Below, one piece after another: positions 14,101-17,779 of a DNA stretch of 19,033 nucleotides. How positions within the stretch are numbered: the first letter of the stretch is position 1; each line of letters starts with the position of its first letter. Below the pieces are notes generated by a model that did not search any database, was not told the origin of the DNA, and was given only the letters and a program-made list of their open reading frames with translations. Source of the DNA: Planctomycetaceae bacterium (GTDB lineage: Bacteria > Planctomycetota > Planctomycetia > Pirellulales > Thermoguttaceae); NCBI GenBank assembly GCA_031282385.1, contig JAITDV010000370.1, positions 1-19,033 of the forward strand, in the 5' to 3' direction. The position numbers and the translations under genes are program-made.

Positions 14101-15800
14101 ATCAAAACCGTTGCAACATTGCGTTCAGAATCAAGTGAGTACGAAGGCAAATTTGACCCCGATACCGATTCCGGCGTAAGCGTAACAACAACTGATTCCA
14201 GCGTCTCAATCTGAAAATCATCAATTACAGGAACAACAATAATTGCCTTATCGCTACCTTGTTCAAATGTAATTTTACCGGAACGCGAGTTCCCCGCCGT
14301 ACCTGTCAAATTTGAAAAATCATTATTACGAGTTGCTGTGCTAACAGAATCATCCAAACGATAACCAACTGTAACTTGATTATCCGTATTTAGACGCTTA
14401 AGAATAATTTGACCATCACGAACACCTTCAACCGCATCAATAACTGAATCAATCCAAACAAAAGATGTGTCATTGTCAATTACTTGCATCGACGCGCGGC
14501 GGGTTGATTCTGTAACAATATATTGCGAAACACCGTTAATCACCGGCGCATCTACAAGAAAAATTTCAAGCGTCTCCGTGTACTCCGCAATCGAATCATT
14601 ATTTGAAACAACAACTATTTCAACAGTATCTTGACCAGCAGCAAAAGTTACCGTACCAACATAACCATAACGATAAGTTCCAGAAACCGAATCATAAAAT
14701 TGTTGCCAGATACTCGTTCCTAATACAGAAAAATCCGTCTGCGACGCTGTGTTGGCATAAACTCCAAAACCAACCGTCAATTCTTTTGCCGTATCACTAC
14801 GCGTTAAAATAAATTTACCGGACTCGCCGCCTTCTTGAGCATTGATCACTTCCGATATCGCTACTTCGGCTGATATTTCGTCGTCAATTATCGGCATTAT
14901 CGCACGGCGAGTTGATTCCGAAAGGGTGTATTGTGATACCCCATTAACAACCGGCGCATCCGTAAGGAATAATTCCAACGTTTCACTCTGTTCGACAATA
15001 GAATCATTATTGGCAAAAATAACGATCTCAACAGTATCTTGACCTGCAACAAATGTTACCGTACCAACATAACCATAACGATAAGTTCCAGAAATCGAAT
15101 CATAAAATTGTTGCCAGTTAGCTGAACCTAATACAGAAAAATCCGTCTGCGATGCGGTGTTGGCATAAACTCCAAAACCAACCGTCAATTCTTGTGCCGT
15201 ATCACTACGCGTTAAAATAAATTTACCGGACTCGCCGCCTTCTTGAGCATTGATCACTTCGTTAATTTCAACCTGAGGATTCACATCGTCGTCTATTATA
15301 TTGAGAGTTGCAGATGCACGCTCTGCATTGATAGTATAAGTCGAAGTATCTGTCGGGGGAATTAATGAAATCCTTAACAGCTTTGTCGGTTCTGGTAAAG
15401 AATTGTTGATTGGACTAACAACAAGATCAACAAATTGTTCTCCATCAACGAAGGTAATACTACCATTTAAACCATCAGTTGTAGTGCCAGATAAGAATTC
15501 AAAGTCTAATCCATTAACCGCAATTTCTATTAACGAATAACCATGACCCAATGAATCAATTGTGAATCCAACTGTTAATTCGCCAGTTGTATCTGTTCGT
15601 TCAATACGGAAATAACCATCGCGAACACCTTCAATCGCATCTTCAGAAGAGTCAAAACCTACGCCAGATAACATCTCACGAGGCTCAAGGGATTCCATTT
15701 GAAGTGAACGCTTGCGTGTATAGGGATCACTATAACCCGTCAAATATAACGATTTAATCTTATTAACAATCTGTCTCAAAAAAGATATTAAACTTGACAT
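1..15800 (-). CDS. Giant LEPR-motif modular surface protein (3' end outside window)
   Basis: Probable exported, calcium-binding adhesin or structural surface protein of more than 5266 residues. The ATG at 15800 is chosen because AAGGTGA lies 9 nt upstream and because the N-terminus ends in LEPREMLS (residues 38-45), as in giant planctomycete proteins. Order: basic N-terminus; about 12 Calx-beta repeats (residues ~47-1630); four PKD pairs with three inserted GxWK-type domains (~1630-2750); an unassigned beta-rich stretch (~2750-3025); Ig/cadherin-like repeats; a choice-of-anchor-L-like domain (~3270-3540); then about 18 more Ig/cadherin-like repeats to the edge. The frame was read at many points (codon first base at positions equal to 2 modulo 3), with no stop or shift found. 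I see no enzyme motif, no classical cleavable signal peptide and no RTX nonapeptides. Export and adhesion are inferred from the domain types. The C-terminal anchor, if any, lies outside the window. It is probably monocistronic: the only upstream gene on this strand is a pseudogene. Confidence 0.93.
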   Translation of the reverse strand, partial: MSSLISFLRQIVNKIKSLYLTGYSDPYTRKRSLQMESLEPREMLSGVGFDSSEDAIEGVRDGYFRIERTDTTGELTVGFTIDSLGHGYSLIEIAVNGLDFEFLSGTTTDGLNGSITFVDGEQFVDLVVSPINNSLPEPTKLLRISLIPPTDTSTYTINAERASATLNIIDDDVNPQVEINEVINAQEGGESGKFILTRSDTAQELTVGFGVYANTASQTDFSVLGSANWQQFYDSISGTYRYGYVGTVTFVAGQDTVEIVIFANNDSIVEQSETLELFLTDAPVVNGVSQYTLSESTRRAIMPIIDDEISAEVAISEVINAQEGGESGKFILTRSDTAKELTVGFGVYANTASQTDFSVLGTSIWQQFYDSVSGTYRYGYVGTVTFAAGQDTVEIVVVSNNDSIAEYTETLEIFLVDAPVINGVSQYIVTESTRRASMQVIDNDTSFVWIDSVIDAVEGVRDGQIILKRLNTDNQVTVGYRLDDSVSTATRNNDFSNLTGTAGNSRSGKITFEQGSDKAIIVVPVIDDFQIETLESVVVTLTPESVSGSNLPSYSLDSERNVATVLIHDNDVKSTVWIDSSQDGTEDIENGYIRIYRDNADSSLRVSYEIDVLSTAVIGTDYEYLPGTNSNQTKRGFVTFAKGVSFVDIPIRVIDNSLLDGTRTISVTIIHGDETVGGVNTIYDIDESRNTAKVSIFDDDVKTVLRIGEIKNAVEGGDNGYIRVDRDNSRAELTFNFILDSIGSTAVMGKDFTQLSGMQAGSTFGAFTFKVGESSVYIPINVLDNTQIEKDKTIRIILTTGNGKYELDESFEAIVTIKDNDRPTTIFVETIQHGVEGEQDAFIRLRRGNTEEPLTVSFEYDANASTAILGKDFDKLPGMIYGQNTGNITFGIGEEYVDITIKLINDNLVEPDKNILIRLHQGDADSANSYFIIGELNVTINISDSDSITQVWIGEIVNPLEGETGYVRIFRNNNSGSLDVKFKFDNSKATATLNADFKFGGIFDLASQTGTISFADGQNYVDLPIFGLIDRVLENDEILPMTLLESNNGNYKIVGNNSATINILDAGDEDNTSQCWRVGVFASDGFASENNQNTGEFVIVRAGSTDLTQPLTIFFEISGSASSNLDFSGVDAEYNSANDTWYGSLTFQSGQTHITLSITPLVDEFDEGTETVVLTILSANDSSYAIDNANSATIQIEDKTIIDTSSEPGVVVKHTQQIGVVAADAFASENAVNAGEFVISRSDSDDISQPLTVDFEVSGTAILGVDYIGIDAVYDSQTNMYRGSITFQAGQKQYGLIVSPIADADQEIIETIILTLLPTNETDNDGNPIYTLAQNSAAAIQLEDSVKIIDPDSPPSLVALIPTINVTINDQYASEDGNNSGEFAISRSATDDLSQPVTVYFEISGTAVLNTDYTGVNAALDSETGKYLGNITLQAGQRQAIIKITPSKDSLTELTETVVLTLTNSDGFYKIGSDSAAEIKITDAANIYEQVAEPVSNNVWNLSVTATDAFASETNLNSGEFKILRSGLSDLSQTLTVYFEIFGTANPNIDYNGITLTWNPYTCKYSGSATFQAGQSEIILDVNPLRDYQHESTEIVVLTLNNTTEKTSTGEAVYNIDTNNNSATINIENETCAPQGTPTISGDPEMREGGQYKLELNSNDVNVLRWEINWGDGINETIDGTATSATHFFADGDEVYNIAVKAVEEIIIPPTDLGTEGFSVNYWKSHSDDWQIDLNANYESFFNVPAYVPAGTLSDAINCNDKAYDYYGNTVKELWRESVAAILNASHPNIEYKYSLQEIKEMVQMAYWSGQYAMYAAILKSENSRGGNIHTGRAGEQRQEKITNLQKTLCIKNVAPTLRISGESRSVAGAEYLLQLFSADVGNDTITSWTINWGDGTQSSIKSGVTSVSHTYKNGGNFKISATATDEDGTWHSNNLDVQISVTENGIAKGTPWVSGDPEIFEGRTYILDLHNNNADILRWEINWGDGSAIETVDGTATNATHLYADGDATFEISIAAVKSVTKNSSSNQGEGLTYSYWKQYPSNWCFYQSNDYYTSIFGLQNYNNFQSPGSLMQSLKSAGNDPLSEFWRESTAALLNVSHWGVNYCYSYNNVVSFVQLAYSTGQFDYYANLFKTANCYGGKISSGQKSEVEINLTKTITVRNIAPELIISGSTESVPGAVYVLNLDSIDPGIDTITSWEIDWGNGQKTIVEGNPPQTSFVYDNVGEYTITATATDEDGTWRANSVTINVVIPPIRILVKTPWVSGDPEVLEGREYTLDLHKNDADILRWEIDWGDGSEKQVVDISVAQITHIYADGDNKFTITVNAIKEQLIPRNDTSNIAEGFSADYWKTNLTQWTIFNPADSFEITFGVYSCWSAGTLLNALNSVDNPSDWYGNGIKALWRESAAALLNASNPNVNFKYSVDEIIWKIRTAYATGMYQFYADCLHIENNRGGDIVNGNQTPNQIEELAIELTKEIVVRNVAPELVISGNAATKPDEEYSLQLSSSDPGEDTITSWTIDWGDGTQSVVEGNPQNVSHIYKSSGQFTIAATATDEDGTWNANTVDVEVVQHAVPWVSGDPEIFEGREYTLNLNANNAKILQWEINWGDGKSEIVEGSLNKAAHVYADGDENFSINIIAVKEQNNVTKIIEIAKEILVRNVAPTLTISGESTSKPNDEYSLQLFNADPGDDTITSWEINWGDGTKSIVEGNPSQVKHIYKNAGNFKINAIATDEDGNWNANSINVLVRAAQIEWIKLIEDDRFLTEFRTTFNVPNSNRAIVLDIRNLQFDGQSENLINDAFEVALVDNDGTPLVATIKTTRDGYINVTENAGTTLASGVLYDSAAGRIILDLSNLETGISATLIVRLVNNDADTRTSVELNPVLSFIESPFANTSNTTPQENANLRQQIDFAHIQDITSNIKIEYEQTTFNDKQNILRAGLILTNISYREFRGPILVGIKNISDPSVSAVNYDGTTPDGIVYFDVSHFAFSGQDYTFTANEIIKGLDLQFLNPDRVQFTYDLIVFAHVNKAPKFVNESANTEITAGNEYIHLANAIDPEKDILRYEKVAGPEALIVNEKTGQITWETNESDIGVHAVMIRVYDSEGLYDEQIFTITVTKNINRPPYFTSTPETEAFFGSIYHYNANATDPDGDELIFKLISAFVTDTGVSLDAYHATHQIIVTPDGKVSWNPPVELIGKTITVILETNDNKGGTALQEYIIGVHADIANRPPIIVTEPSTHHVLQGEADESAGTVHPNAIDLELAAGEIANVVVEIDIAAVQTSIEVLPEGEPDKMVVYNETDAQKLLNMLLSGGTTGIKVNDIKLQGQSYNDNYYGDVVSTGYYVNNNETYGMGQYGIVLSSGNAADYGSGDSINEGNSFGYGNYQTEEQRGILSQITGKTNHYDVTQFDIYFDMLPGYDTLIFNLVFGSDEYPEYQRSSYIDGFGLLIDGENIAKYNELPINIDHPNMQYVVGTELDGILLNDPSDPQSGVLTFVKTFETGSTGHKLTFIVADASDNILDTTIFISNLGGTASQPMDIDVSPSKEDVNVKNTTGVNIGVNPGETAVFNVEVTGNGSSDYFDLQFTNQVTGEILGSIPVRVNNGHFYLLQAIDPDGDLITYSMPVAPEDATINSQTGAIKWNPNQTGSYTFTVRAEDGRGGVDEQTYTVNVTDSNAGNNTPIIEKIYDSEVAVGRNVSWQVQASDPEGDILSYHLIEPPSGMVIDHRTGKIDWSVPLDAASQIYEIKVLVTDQRGGKTTMEFAVNVSNYLISVNHAPSIMSVPLQFANVGNYYRTKIQATDPENDKLIFSLGDAPEGVFIDSNNGELFWLPTMEQLGWNSITVFVNDGYGCFNSLIFYVGVFDENQKPVINSCPITSPIVGKPWQYKLAANDADGDNLNYSIDPVSIKNGLNIDTKTGILSWTPEKIGQYEVIITVDDGRGGYENQAFILNVTENLVPPQITSTPKGPAFVGEKWCYEVTTDLIDGTYHLELDTISIARGITIEGNTISWTPDSVGEAAITIKLIDQNKIGVTQSFSIQAQAKAVAAYPPAITSEPFGPAYVGELWTYKIDASDPNNYAIKIYAVEDNGTLTPIEDGVLQWQPTATGTKRFTIRVENERGDWTEQSFTLSAVERVVQNLPPVITSIPTGHAQVGSKYQYQVDVYDPDGDVLVYSVDEISANVGVTIDRNGLLQWTPTVAGGQTIIVKINDNNGNVSTQKFELPVNPKPIISRPPEIKSKPAGPAYVGEKWSYSVNASDPEQDKITYWLVDANGEKAQIDGTIEWTPEEVGEKGFTIRAEDENGFFCEQSFLVNAMERQAQIDVPIISSVPTGPAYVDERYSYQVEAKTFDGSIPQVKIDEAALERGINIDANGYLTWIPDATGEFVIKIFVKDDSGNQSSQSFSLSVKARQVAEVQPTITSKPTGPAYVGETWKYQLNANTADGSSAIFYLVNADGEIMQEIAEGKLELLFDASCEQQIIIRAVDSKDSWSEQRFTLSVIGREVSGNEPPVITSIPIEQIRLENIYRYKINAFDPNGGKLTYKLDNAPIGASISSDGILTWNPTQIGQYDFSIIVSDGENEVVQSFTLNVLPPITTNTPPVITSILTSGAMKDREYVYQASASDIDGDKIEWSIDVSDIPEFARSDISIDKDTGKLTWTPRFAGQFTFKIIATDGRDSVAQIITLPVANNAPPVIAGLPTNADGQVGQEYVAQITADDPNGGKLTYKLENAPEGMIIDDDGIIKWSEPVAGQFNVTIIAADAEGAIARRQFSLQIIDPNIPNEPPQITNNPPSTIPVNKPFVFQLAATDPENDVVTFSLTNAPDGMTISSGGRIEWNPISEGQVSFSVKIDDGKNAVEYTFTIEVVAQRVNGQPVFTSTPPESVLVNKTLNYKPTAIDPDGDSVTFNLVNAPAGMTISQNNQNAEIIWTPTSALLGQKVSVTIRAIDAYGAISDQTFELAIRSVAQPPTITPSEIPLAVIEQPYTYQVKATDPQNEKLKYSISGETYGATIDKDTGQLTWTPQSEGVFAIQINVFNESGRGVAMTIPIQVFATAPNNKPYFTQLESQYVEIGKGWSFQVGAADWDNGDKLTYKLDGASVARGLIIDSTTGLVTWESPDGYIGQNVPVKVIVSDGKDEINGTFTLVLTGANVLPEIKNISDQVVTAGSKFLYDISAKDDNNDKLSYSIDEASRNLGIIIDSATGQLTWTPARDNIRNENYPVTVSVSDGRGDVVSKTFNIKVVEDTIAPNLNVSVSPAKTYAGQTVT
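5190..5990 (-). other. Choice-of-anchor-L-like domain
   Basis: About 260 residues inside the Ig-like array. In order: DAQKLLNMLLSGGTTGIKVNDIK, GQYGIVLSSGNAADYG, QFDIYFDMLPGYDTLIFNLVFGSDEYPEY, SYIDGFGLLIDG, and a close with HKLTFIVADASDNILDTTIFIS. The GIVLSSG, LIFNLVFGSDEYPE and DGFGLLI elements match what I know as the choice-of-anchor L domain of bacterial surface proteins. In that family the domain is often paired with variable C-terminal anchors; here it sits deep inside the protein. Confidence 0.75.
5995..6730 (-). repeat. Ig/cadherin-like repeats, upstream group
   Basis: Two full units, with openings NKAPKFVNES (about 6460-6725) and NRPPYFTSTPE (about 6130-6455), and a third start, NRPPIIVTEPS, that is cut short at about 6050 and leads into the choice-of-anchor domain. 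Markers are DPDGDEL or DPEKDIL in the middle, a W before the fourth strand, and a final strand like DEQIFTITVT. This is the pattern of putative Ig (He_PIG) or cadherin-like repeats. Confidence 0.75.
6730..7555 (-). other. Unassigned beta-rich stretch of the giant protein
   Basis: About 275 residues that belong to none of the repeat families. The first half has FNVPNSNRAIVLDIRNLQFD, DAFEVALVDNDGTPLV, LDLSNLETG and LIVRLVNNDADTRTSV. The second half has ILTNISYREFRGPILVGI, DPSVSAVNYDGTTPDG and TYDLIVFAHVNKAP. I recall similar paired blocks in other giant LEPR-type proteins, just before Ig-like repeats, but cannot name a family. Read in frame, with no stop seen. Confidence 0.6.
7555..8100 (-). 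other. PKD pair 1d-2d without an inserted domain
   Basis: Two PKD domains in direct succession. 1d (about 7875-8100) has PWVSGDPEIFEGREY, LQWEINWGDGKSEIVEG and HVYADGDENFSINIIAVK. 2d (about 7555-7835) has VRNVAPTLTISGEST, DTITSWEINWGDGTKSIVEG and KHIYKNAGNFKINAIATDEDG. They match the three preceding pairs, but the linker between them is only a dozen or so residues and lacks the GxWK-type domain. Confidence 0.8.
8100..8372 (-). other. PKD domain 2c
   Basis: PKD domain: VRNVAPELVISGN, DTITSWTIDWGDGTQSVVEG and SHIYKSSGQFTIAATATDEDG. It closes the third PKD-insert-PKD module. Confidence 0.85.
8410..8796 (-). other. Inserted GxWK-type domain, copy 3
   Basis: Third copy of the insert, about 125 residues: AEGFSADYWKTNLTQW, FEITFGVYSCWSAGTLLNAL, ALWRESAAALLNASNPN, IRTAYATGMYQFYADCL and ENNRGGDI. 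It is the copy closest to the general GFW/YWK...FG...LLNAL...AALLNA pattern, because it keeps the FG and LLNAL elements. Confidence 0.7.
8797..9038 (-). other. PKD domain 1c
   Basis: First-of-pair PKD domain: KTPWVSGDPEVLEGREY, LRWEIDWGDGSEKQVV and THIYADGDNKFTITVNAIK. It precedes the third inserted domain. Confidence 0.8.
9040..9345 (-). other. PKD domain 2b
   Basis: PKD domain: VRNIAPELIISGS, DTITSWEIDWGNGQKTIVEG and FVYDNVGEYTITATATDEDG. The usual WGDG is WGNG here, the only second-of-pair copy with that change. Confidence 0.8.
9370..9722 (-). other. Inserted GxWK-type domain, copy 2
   Basis: Second copy of the insert: EGLTYSYWKQYPSNW, then SPGSLMQSL, EFWRESTAALLNVSHW, VQLAYSTGQFDYYANLF and NCYGGK. 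It keeps the WK, WRES-AA-LLN and AY-G landmarks of copies 1 and 3 but is diverged elsewhere, with an Asn- and Tyr-rich middle. It lies between PKD 1b and PKD 2b. Confidence 0.7.
9725..9967 (-). other. PKD domain 1b
   Basis: First-of-pair PKD domain: KGTPWVSGDPEIFEGRTY, LRWEINWGDGS and THLYADGDATFEISIAAVK. It is very close to PKD 1a, 1c and 1d, so the modules arose by duplication. Confidence 0.8.
9968..10257 (-). other. PKD domain 2a
   Basis: PKD domain with NVAPTLRISG at the start, DTITSWTINWGDGTQS in the centre and SHTYKNGGNFKISATATDEDG at the end. The WGDG and HxY...G...I.ATATDEDG elements are typical of PKD. It closes the first PKD-insert-PKD module. Confidence 0.85.
10312..10661 (-). other. 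Inserted GxWK-type domain, copy 1
   Basis: About 117 residues lying between PKD 1a and PKD 2a of the giant protein. It runs from EGFSVNYWKSHSDDW through a middle with AGTLSDAI, then LWRESVAAILNASHPN, a helix-like part with MVQMAYWSG, and closes with SENSRGGN. I recall the pattern G(F/Y)WK...LL.AL...AA.LNA...V...AY..G from many secreted bacterial proteins, without an assigned function. It is aromatic-rich and partly helical, unlike the beta-sandwich neighbours. Confidence 0.7.
10680..10905 (-). other. PKD domain 1a
   Basis: PKD-like domain of the giant protein. The core reads RWEINWGDG followed by ETIDGTATSATHFFADGD and a hydrophobic strand IAVKAV. WGDG is the PKD signature. It opens with GTPTISGDPEMREG, the same opening as the other three first-of-pair PKDs. 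It directly follows the last Calx-beta repeat. Confidence 0.8.
10915..15660 (-). repeat. Array of about 12 Calx-beta repeats in the giant protein
   Basis: Protein-level tandem repeats of about 120-140 residues. Each has an opening like ExxNAxEGxxxGxxxxxR, a middle like LTVxFExxGTAxxGxDYxxL, then GxxTFxxGxxxVxIxVxxxxDxxxExxETxxxTL, and an end like SATxxIxDxD. This is the Calx-beta pattern of calcium-binding beta sandwiches in adhesins. Approximate units, from the N-terminus: 15275-15660, 14867-15274, 14462-14866, 14072-14461, 13690-14071, 13325-13689, 12953-13324, 12578-12952, 12161-12577, 11736-12160, 11311-11735 and 10915-11310. The last four share the insert FASE-x(5-7)-GEF and a longer middle, so they form a subfamily. 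Boundaries are good to about 10-20 bases. Confidence 0.85.
14503..15260 (-). repeat. Near-identical 408-bp tandem duplication (Calx-beta units 2 and 3)
   Basis: Two neighbouring units align without gaps at an offset of exactly 408 bp (136 codons): 14503-14852 and 14911-15260. The parts 14647-14852 and 15055-15260 are almost identical at the DNA level, including the stretch encoding INAQEGGESGKFILTRSDTA. The other parts have diverged, mostly at third positions. This points to a recent duplication or gene conversion inside the array. Confidence 0.9.
15666..15800 (-). other. N-terminal region with LEPR-x-LL-type motif
   Basis: The first 45 residues of the giant protein contain several Lys and Arg residues, no long hydrophobic core, and end in ESLEPREMLSG, with LEPREMLS at 15666-15689. 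The LEPR-x-LL signature is known near the N-terminus of very large, repeat-rich proteins of Planctomycetota and some other bacteria. It is suspected to act in sorting or processing, but to my knowledge its role is not settled. Here the second of the usual paired leucines is kept and the first is Met. The motif supports both the start codon and the taxonomic guess. Confidence 0.8.
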
Positions 15801-15809
15801 TTTAATACT

Positions 15810-15816
15810 TCACCTT
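15810..15816 (-). promoter_or_regulatory. Ribosome binding site of the giant gene
   Basis: AAGGTGA on the minus strand, 9 nt before the ATG at 15800. It is the only good Shine-Dalgarno match near this N-terminus and fixes the start. Confidence 0.8.
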
Positions 15817-15830
15817 AGTTGTTGCTTTTA

Positions 15831-15839
15831 ATTCTAACA
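15831..15839 (-). promoter_or_regulatory. Possible extended -10 promoter of the giant gene
   Basis: TGTTAGAAT on the minus strand fits an extended -10 (TGn plus TAGAAT, 5 of 6 to consensus). It would place the transcript start a few bases upstream of the ribosome binding site. I see no convincing -35 at 16-18 nt. The rest of 15801-15961 holds no gene. This is a weak call from sequence alone. Confidence 0.3.
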
Positions 15840-15961
15840 AATATCAATTGAATTATTGTTACGATTAATAATTGAACTAACCTAGTAAAGCATCATGCAC
15901 CCCTAGAGACATCCTATCCTAACTAATCAAAAAAACAGATTGAGAGATTTATAGCTAATCA

Positions 15962-16766
15962 TCAGGTGATAACGATAATACAAATTGAAAAATATACAAC
16001 CCCTAAAATACCATAAATATGAAAAAAATAAAAAACACTTTTGGAACTTGCAATAAATTCAAGCATTCTATCAATATTATATGCTTTAGAATTGGAATCA
16101 AGAATCATAATTTTTGTTTTAACCTCTGTTTCCGTATAAAATGATTCAAATTCACGAGTGTAATCCCCTAAACTATTAGCTGTTGTAAAACGCGGCAATC
16201 CCTTTTGGTTATCCGTTAATGCGTGAATTAATTCTTTTCTGATTTTTCATATTCTCCGGCAATAATATATTCTATGGCTCTCCCTCTAATGTTCACGTTT
16301 TCGATTAACGATGCAATAAGAATAACATCATGATATTTTTTTACTCTTTCATCCAATTCATTTTTTAATACATTATAATTCGCCAGATTTAGAAAAACGA
16401 ACAGCACGCTCGGAACCATTAAAACTCCCCTTAATATTTGTTAATGATAATTCATGTGAGGAATGGCTTATCTTTTTCAAAAAAGTACTATTGCTTAATA
16501 AAAGTTCATTTTCACTCTGACGAACCACGCATACAAAAAAACGGTTTTGAATCATATTTTTTGTAAATTAGAAAGCGCAAGAACTGTATTACTAAAACTA
16601 CCAGATTTTGCTTGGTTAAATCGAATTGCAAAAACATCACAATAATAAACAGATCGATTTTTTGTCAGATTAATCTTTTTGCGACTAATGATGTCAAACT
16701 GGTTTTGTCATTGATTCCATTATATTGTGTAATAAATTCAATCAACCCAAAAATAATCTTATTCAT
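15962..16766 (-). pseudogene. Broken gene, probable type II restriction endonuclease
   Basis: Starts with ATG at 16766, 37 nt after the methyltransferase stop, with GAGGA 7 nt upstream. The reading frame changes at least five times, yet the pieces join into one sensible protein: MNKIIFGLIEFITQY, then KNRSVYYCDVFAIRFNQ and SFSNTVLALSNLQ, then FFVCVVRQSENELLLSN and FLKKISHSSHELSLTNIKGSFNGS, then YNVLKNELDERVKKYHDVI and GRAIEYIIAGEYEKSEK, then ELIHALTDNQKG and LGDYTREFESFYTETEVKTKI, ending near SKSVFYFF. Breaks lie at 16676-16680 (A5), 16557-16562 (A6), 16535-16541 (T7), about 16373-16400 and about 16238-16247. The tail after SKSVFYFF looks frameshifted as well. The nuclease role is inferred from the position beside a DNA methyltransferase and a general resemblance to restriction enzymes; I cannot name catalytic residues or the target site. 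Confidence 0.65.
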
Positions 16767-16773
16767 AATAGTA

Positions 16774-16778
16774 TCCTC
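16774..16778 (-). promoter_or_regulatory. Ribosome binding site of the broken endonuclease gene
   Basis: GAGGA on the minus strand, 7 nt before the ATG at 16766, in the short gap after the methyltransferase stop. It marks the original start of the degraded gene and suggests cotranscription with the methyltransferase. Confidence 0.6.
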
Positions 16779-16802
16779 AGCTAAAAAAGCGATTTGAGAG
16801 AG

Positions 16803-17774
16803 TTATCTTTTTTTTTCTGCCATTTTTTTCTGTTCATTTAACTGTAAATTCAAAGTATTCCGTTCCCAGAAAACACCATTGGAATATCCTTGAATGGTTT
16901 TGTTGGTTTCAGCAATTGAGAGACGTTTTTCTGTCAACAAACAATATTCTTCATTTTTTTCAATTCCGATATATTGTCTGCCGAGTTTTTTAGCAACCAC
17001 TGAAGTTGTTCCTGAACCCAGAAAAGGATCGAAAATAATTCCGTTTTCAGGACAACTTGCAAGAATGAGTTTGGCAATCAATTTTTCAGGTTTTTGCGTT
17101 GGATGATCAGTGTTTTCTGGCATAGACCAATACGGTATGGAAATATCGTCCCAAAAATTACTCGGATGTGTCAAACGAAAATTTCCGTCATCCGTTTCCT
17201 CCCAATCTTTGGGTTGCCCGTTTTTACGGTAGGGCGCAATTACTTTTCGTTTTTGTTTTACTGCATCCACATTAAAATAATAATCGTTGCTCATTGTACC
17301 GAACCAGATGTCTTCCATTGCGTTTTTCCAGTTGGTTTTCGCACCACGCCCTTTTTCACGCTGCCATGTAATTCTGTTTCGAATAATAGTATATGCCTTC
17401 ATAATCTGGTATAAACAAAACGTACTCTTCCAATCACCACAAATGTAAACAGACGTACTAGGTTTCAAAACTTTAATAACTTTCGGAAACCAACTCTTCA
17501 AATATTCCAGATAGATTTCATCATCTGTTTTTGAAAATTGGAATCCATTGAAATTTTTGTCAAGGTTATAAGGCGGATCAATAATCAGCAAATCGACAAA
17601 AGCAACCGGCAACCAATCAAGAACATTCATCACGTCATCGCATATTGTTTTATTGATGATTTGTTTCAATGTCAACGAGGTTTGAGGATAAACCAATTGC
17701 TTTTTGTAACGTTTTCGTTCTTCGTCCGTAATTGTCAAAGTCCTGTTTCGGGACGCACGATTAGTTGTTGTCAT
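16803..17774 (-). CDS. Beta-class site-specific DNA methyltransferase (adenine-N6 or cytosine-N4)
   Basis: Transfers methyl groups from S-adenosylmethionine to an amino group of a base in a specific DNA site. The 323-residue protein is complete. The catalytic motif DPPY is at residues 66-69. The segment after it, with DWKSTFCLYQIMKAY, WQREKGRGAKTNWKNAMEDIWFG and PSNFWDD, should hold target recognition. HPTQKPEKLI (224-233) precedes FDPFLGSGTT (248-257), the SAM-binding FxGxG, and E272 follows in YIGIEKNEEY. Catalytic motif before SAM motif makes it beta class. Length is normal for a type II modification enzyme. A broken probable endonuclease gene follows on the same strand, so this is likely the surviving half of a restriction-modification system. 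The ATG at 17774 has no Shine-Dalgarno; a promoter directly in front suggests a leaderless transcript. Target sequence not deducible. Confidence 0.92.
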   Translation of the reverse strand: MTTTNRASRNRTLTITDEERKRYKKQLVYPQTSLTLKQIINKTICDDVMNVLDWLPVAFVDLLIIDPPYNLDKNFNGFQFSKTDDEIYLEYLKSWFPKVIKVLKPSTSVYICGDWKSTFCLYQIMKAYTIIRNRITWQREKGRGAKTNWKNAMEDIWFGTMSNDYYFNVDAVKQKRKVIAPYRKNGQPKDWEETDDGNFRLTHPSNFWDDISIPYWSMPENTDHPTQKPEKLIAKLILASCPENGIIFDPFLGSGTTSVVAKKLGRQYIGIEKNEEYCLLTEKRLSIAETNKTIQGYSNGVFWERNTLNLQLNEQKKMAEKKR

Positions 17775-17779
17775 AATTT

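Noticed and set aside
567..15042. Many plus-strand open frames of 60-195 codons, for example 7063-7650 and 13038-13535
   Set aside because: They lie opposite the giant minus-strand gene, lack ribosome binding sites and known motifs, and translate the complement of its repeats.
15801..15961. tRNA or small RNA gene in the gap before the giant gene
   Set aside because: No cloverleaf or strong stem-loop followed by a T run could be found.
15962..16060. Membrane-anchor segment at the end of the broken gene
   Set aside because: The hydrophobic tail follows T-rich runs and looks like a frameshifted end of a soluble protein, not a real transmembrane helix.
16238..16680. Programmed frameshifting in the broken gene
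   Set aside because: At least five shifts in both directions occur within 450 bp, with no stimulator structure seen; decay or sequencing error is simpler.
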